Shown one piece after another: positions 58,950-60,432 of a DNA stretch of 60,432 nucleotides. The position numbers and the translations under genes are program-made. Every line of letters starts with the position of its first letter. Positions within the stretch are counted from its first letter, which is position 1. Below the pieces are notes generated by a model, which did not search any database, was not told the origin of the DNA, and saw nothing but the letters and a program-made list of their open reading frames with translations. Origin of the DNA: an uncultured Mucilaginibacter sp. (lineage in GTDB: Bacteria; Bacteroidota; Bacteroidia; Sphingobacteriales; Sphingobacteriaceae); contig CAIPPO010000144.1 of the NCBI GenBank assembly GCA_903866915.1, positions 1 through 60,432 on the forward strand, in the 5' to 3' direction.

Positions 58950-59920
58950 TATTTATTTCTTTCCGTTGTAAACCGTACCAATTGTTCAAGGGCGAAACGC
59001 GACTCACTCTCGGGAAAGGTGTTTAATAACTGGAAGGCCTCATCCTGGTATTTTTTCATTTGGGTTTCGGCATATTGCAGTCCTCCGGTTTCATTTACAA
59101 ACCTGATGATCTCGGCTATTTTTTGAGGGTCGTCATGATGGTTTTTTACCAGGCTGATGATCCGTTTGCGCTCGGTGCGCGGCGCATTATTAAGCGAGTA
59201 AATGAGTGGCAGGGTCACCTTTTTCTCTTTAATGTCGATACCCAGCGGCTTACCGACATCATCAGTGCCGAAATCGAACATATCGTCCTTGATCTGGAAA
59301 GCGATTCCTATCTTTTCACCAAACTGACGCATCTTCTCAACTGTTGCATCATCTGCTCCGGCCGACGCTGCGCCACAGGCACAACAAGAAGCGATGAGCG
59401 AGGCTGTTTTTTGCCGGATCACTTCATAATAAACCGGTTCTTCAACATCCATTCGGCGCACCTTTTCTACCTGCAGCAACTCACCCTCGCTCATTTGTTT
59501 TACAGCCTCAGATACGATGCGTAACAAATTAAAATCGTTATTGTTGATCGATAAAAGTAGGCCTTTCGATAAAAGGAAATCGCCCACTAAAACGGCTATT
59601 TTATTTTTCCATAAAGCATTGATTGAAAAAAAACCTCGGCGCTGGTACGAGTTATCAACCACATCATCATGCACCAGGGTCGCCGTATGTAATAGTTCAA
59701 CCAATGCTGCACCTCTATGGGTAGATTCGTTGATACCGCCGCAAATACTGGCTGATAAAAAGACGAACATCGGCCTGATCTGTTTTCCTTTACGCTTTAC
59801 GATATAATGGGTAATGCGGTCAAGCAACGGAACCGAGCTTTGCATTGACGACTTAAATCGCTCCTCAAAAGCATCAATATCTGCTGCAATAGGTTTTTTG
59901 ATCTCGTTGATGCTCAGCAT
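58949..59920 (-). CDS. Polyprenyl diphosphate synthase
   Basis: Builds the long isoprenoid chain, probably for menaquinone. From MLSINEIKKPIAAD at 59920 it is 323 residues; an upstream ATG at 59965 lies inside the promoter element and is rejected. The first aspartate-rich motif is LVHDDVVDNS (near residue 80), with KGKQIRPMFVFLSA before it for the diphosphate, and the second is QIKDDMFDFGTDDVGKP with catalytic residues following. Chain length cannot be read safely, but the residues before the first motif suggest a long product. It is cotranscribed with the TerC gene. Confidence 0.95.
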   Translation of the reverse strand: MLSINEIKKPIAADIDAFEERFKSSMQSSVPLLDRITHYIVKRKGKQIRPMFVFLSASICGGINESTHRGAALVELLHTATLVHDDVVDNSYQRRGFFSINALWKNKIAVLVGDFLLSKGLLLSINNNDFNLLRIVSEAVKQMSEGELLQVEKVRRMDVEEPVYYEVIRQKTASLIASCCACGAASAGADDATVEKMRQFGEKIGIAFQIKDDMFDFGTDDVGKPLGIDIKEKKVTLPLIYSLNNAPRTERKRIISLVKNHHDDPQKIAEIIRFVNETGGLQYAETQMKKYQDEAFQLLNTFPESESRFALEQLVRFTTERNK

Positions 59921-59958
59921 TGAATATTCGCAGTGTTTTACCTTATTTAACGGTCGCA

Positions 59959-59966
59959 CAAACATA
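59959..59966 (-). promoter_or_regulatory. Promoter -7 element of the prenyl synthase/terC operon
   Basis: Minus-strand TATGTTTG matches TAnnTTTG, 38 bases before the chosen start, and overlaps the alternative upstream ATG. Confidence 0.45.
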
Positions 59967-60398
59967 GCTAAAATTATGTATCAGCTATAATGACCCAAAT
60001 TTTTCAATCAACATTAAACTGATGGGGACCCATATCATTAGCTATCAAACATTAACTAATGTATAACAAATAAAAATTACCAAAAGCGAGGATGTTAGAA
60101 TAGGTGATTTTTGATGTAATATATCATCCCGCTTCAACTTAGTTATAAGCAGCTCGATTTTATGCTTCCCCGCAAATTCATTTAAGGCTTAAATAAATTC
60201 CGCTACCATTATGATTTGATAAGTATTATGTAAAACTGATCGCAATCATTTTTTAAGACTATAACATTTTGAAACTTGTAAATTCAAAAAAAACCTGCCT
60301 GCTCAACTGAAACTTCGTCGTTACTAAAGTATAAAATGCATGCTATCAGATAAAGTCGCCAATTTTTCTTCCAGGTTTAATATAAATTAATAATTAAT
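59967..60398. other. AT-rich intergenic region at the end of the window
   Basis: About 430 bases without a coding frame, an obvious hairpin or a repeat seen elsewhere in the window. Confidence 0.5.
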
Positions 60399-60432
60399 AT
60401 GCTTAATTTAGTTTCTTATATGCCTGAAACCA
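60399..60432 (+). CDS. Possible start of a gene running off the window
   Basis: ATG 60399 opens a frame MLNLVSYMPET that reaches the window end. Eleven codons are not enough to judge; it is noted because the preceding 430 bases hold no other gene. Confidence 0.2.
   Translation, partial: MLNLVSYMPET

Noticed and set aside
1..60432. CRISPR arrays, tRNA, rRNA, prophage or transposase genes
   Set aside because: No regularly spaced repeats, cloverleaf sequences or recognisable mobile-element proteins were seen on reading both strands; short tRNA-like folds cannot be excluded without a covariance search.

Overview
The window looks like a chromosomal segment of a Bacteroidota bacterium, most likely a Sphingobacteriaceae member of the Mucilaginibacter/Pedobacter type. 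The evidence is a promoter -7 element of the form TAnnTTTG at many gene starts, an absence of obvious Shine-Dalgarno sites, many lipoproteins with a Cys soon after the signal peptide, DUF5777 and DUF6515 family proteins, a DUF1599/BT_3928-type operon, a bactofilin/M23 pair and CCCGATAGCTATCGGG intergenic palindromes. No rRNA, tRNA, CRISPR array, transposase or phage gene was recognised.

Positions 1-11000: a truncated HEAT-repeat/DUF1080 protein and a Gfo/Idh oxidoreductase, a ribokinase plus sugar transporter operon, a DUF6515 exported protein, an autoregulated-looking TetR regulator, a degenerate Rieske-like lipoprotein, pheS with a PIN/DUF6364 toxin-antitoxin pair placed directly upstream and overlapping it, and kbl. 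Positions 11100-14700: a small regulon made of a winged-helix regulator, membrane proteins and creD, with the same inverted repeat in front of two transcription units, then tiny ORFs. Positions 14800-36800 are mostly housekeeping: rlmD, a phosphoribosyltransferase, the DUF1599/DoxX/permease/aroK operon, folP, two paralogous lipoproteins, a GH3 protein, lptB, recJ, a metallo-hydrolase, a response regulator, gcvP, pdxJ, a polysaccharide deacetylase, ahcY, bactofilin/M23 and a bacilliredoxin. Positions 37000-41500: an exported amidohydrolase and M1 aminopeptidase operon and a membrane protein.

Positions 41600-56500 form the most distinctive region, a periplasmic/outer-membrane electron-transfer island. 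Two tandem modules (41761-44430 and 46040-49308) have the same order: a lipoprotein with a variable domain (YceI-like in one, ethylbenzene-dehydrogenase-like haem domain in the other), a lipoprotein monohaem cytochrome with a CX4CH motif, a DUF5777 beta-barrel and a soluble monohaem cytochrome c. They are followed by a small Tat protein, a Tat-exported 4x[4Fe-4S] protein, an NrfD-type membrane quinol subunit and an Ig-like membrane-anchored protein. A third module on the opposite strand (54410-56401) has another porin and two cytochromes. Four transcription units share a TnTGA-N6-TCA palindrome, in three cases 75-94 bases before the first gene and in the fourth 76 bases before a short ORF. I infer a regulated route moving electrons between the menaquinone pool and the outer membrane or outside; no molybdopterin catalytic subunit is present.

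Between these, 53085-54360 is a repeat-rich stretch: a lipoprotein gene broken by an apparent 1-base slip in an A run lies between two 68-base direct repeats. Positions 56600-60432 carry a small exported protein, the diadenylate cyclase gene, a TerC protein and a polyprenyl diphosphate synthase.
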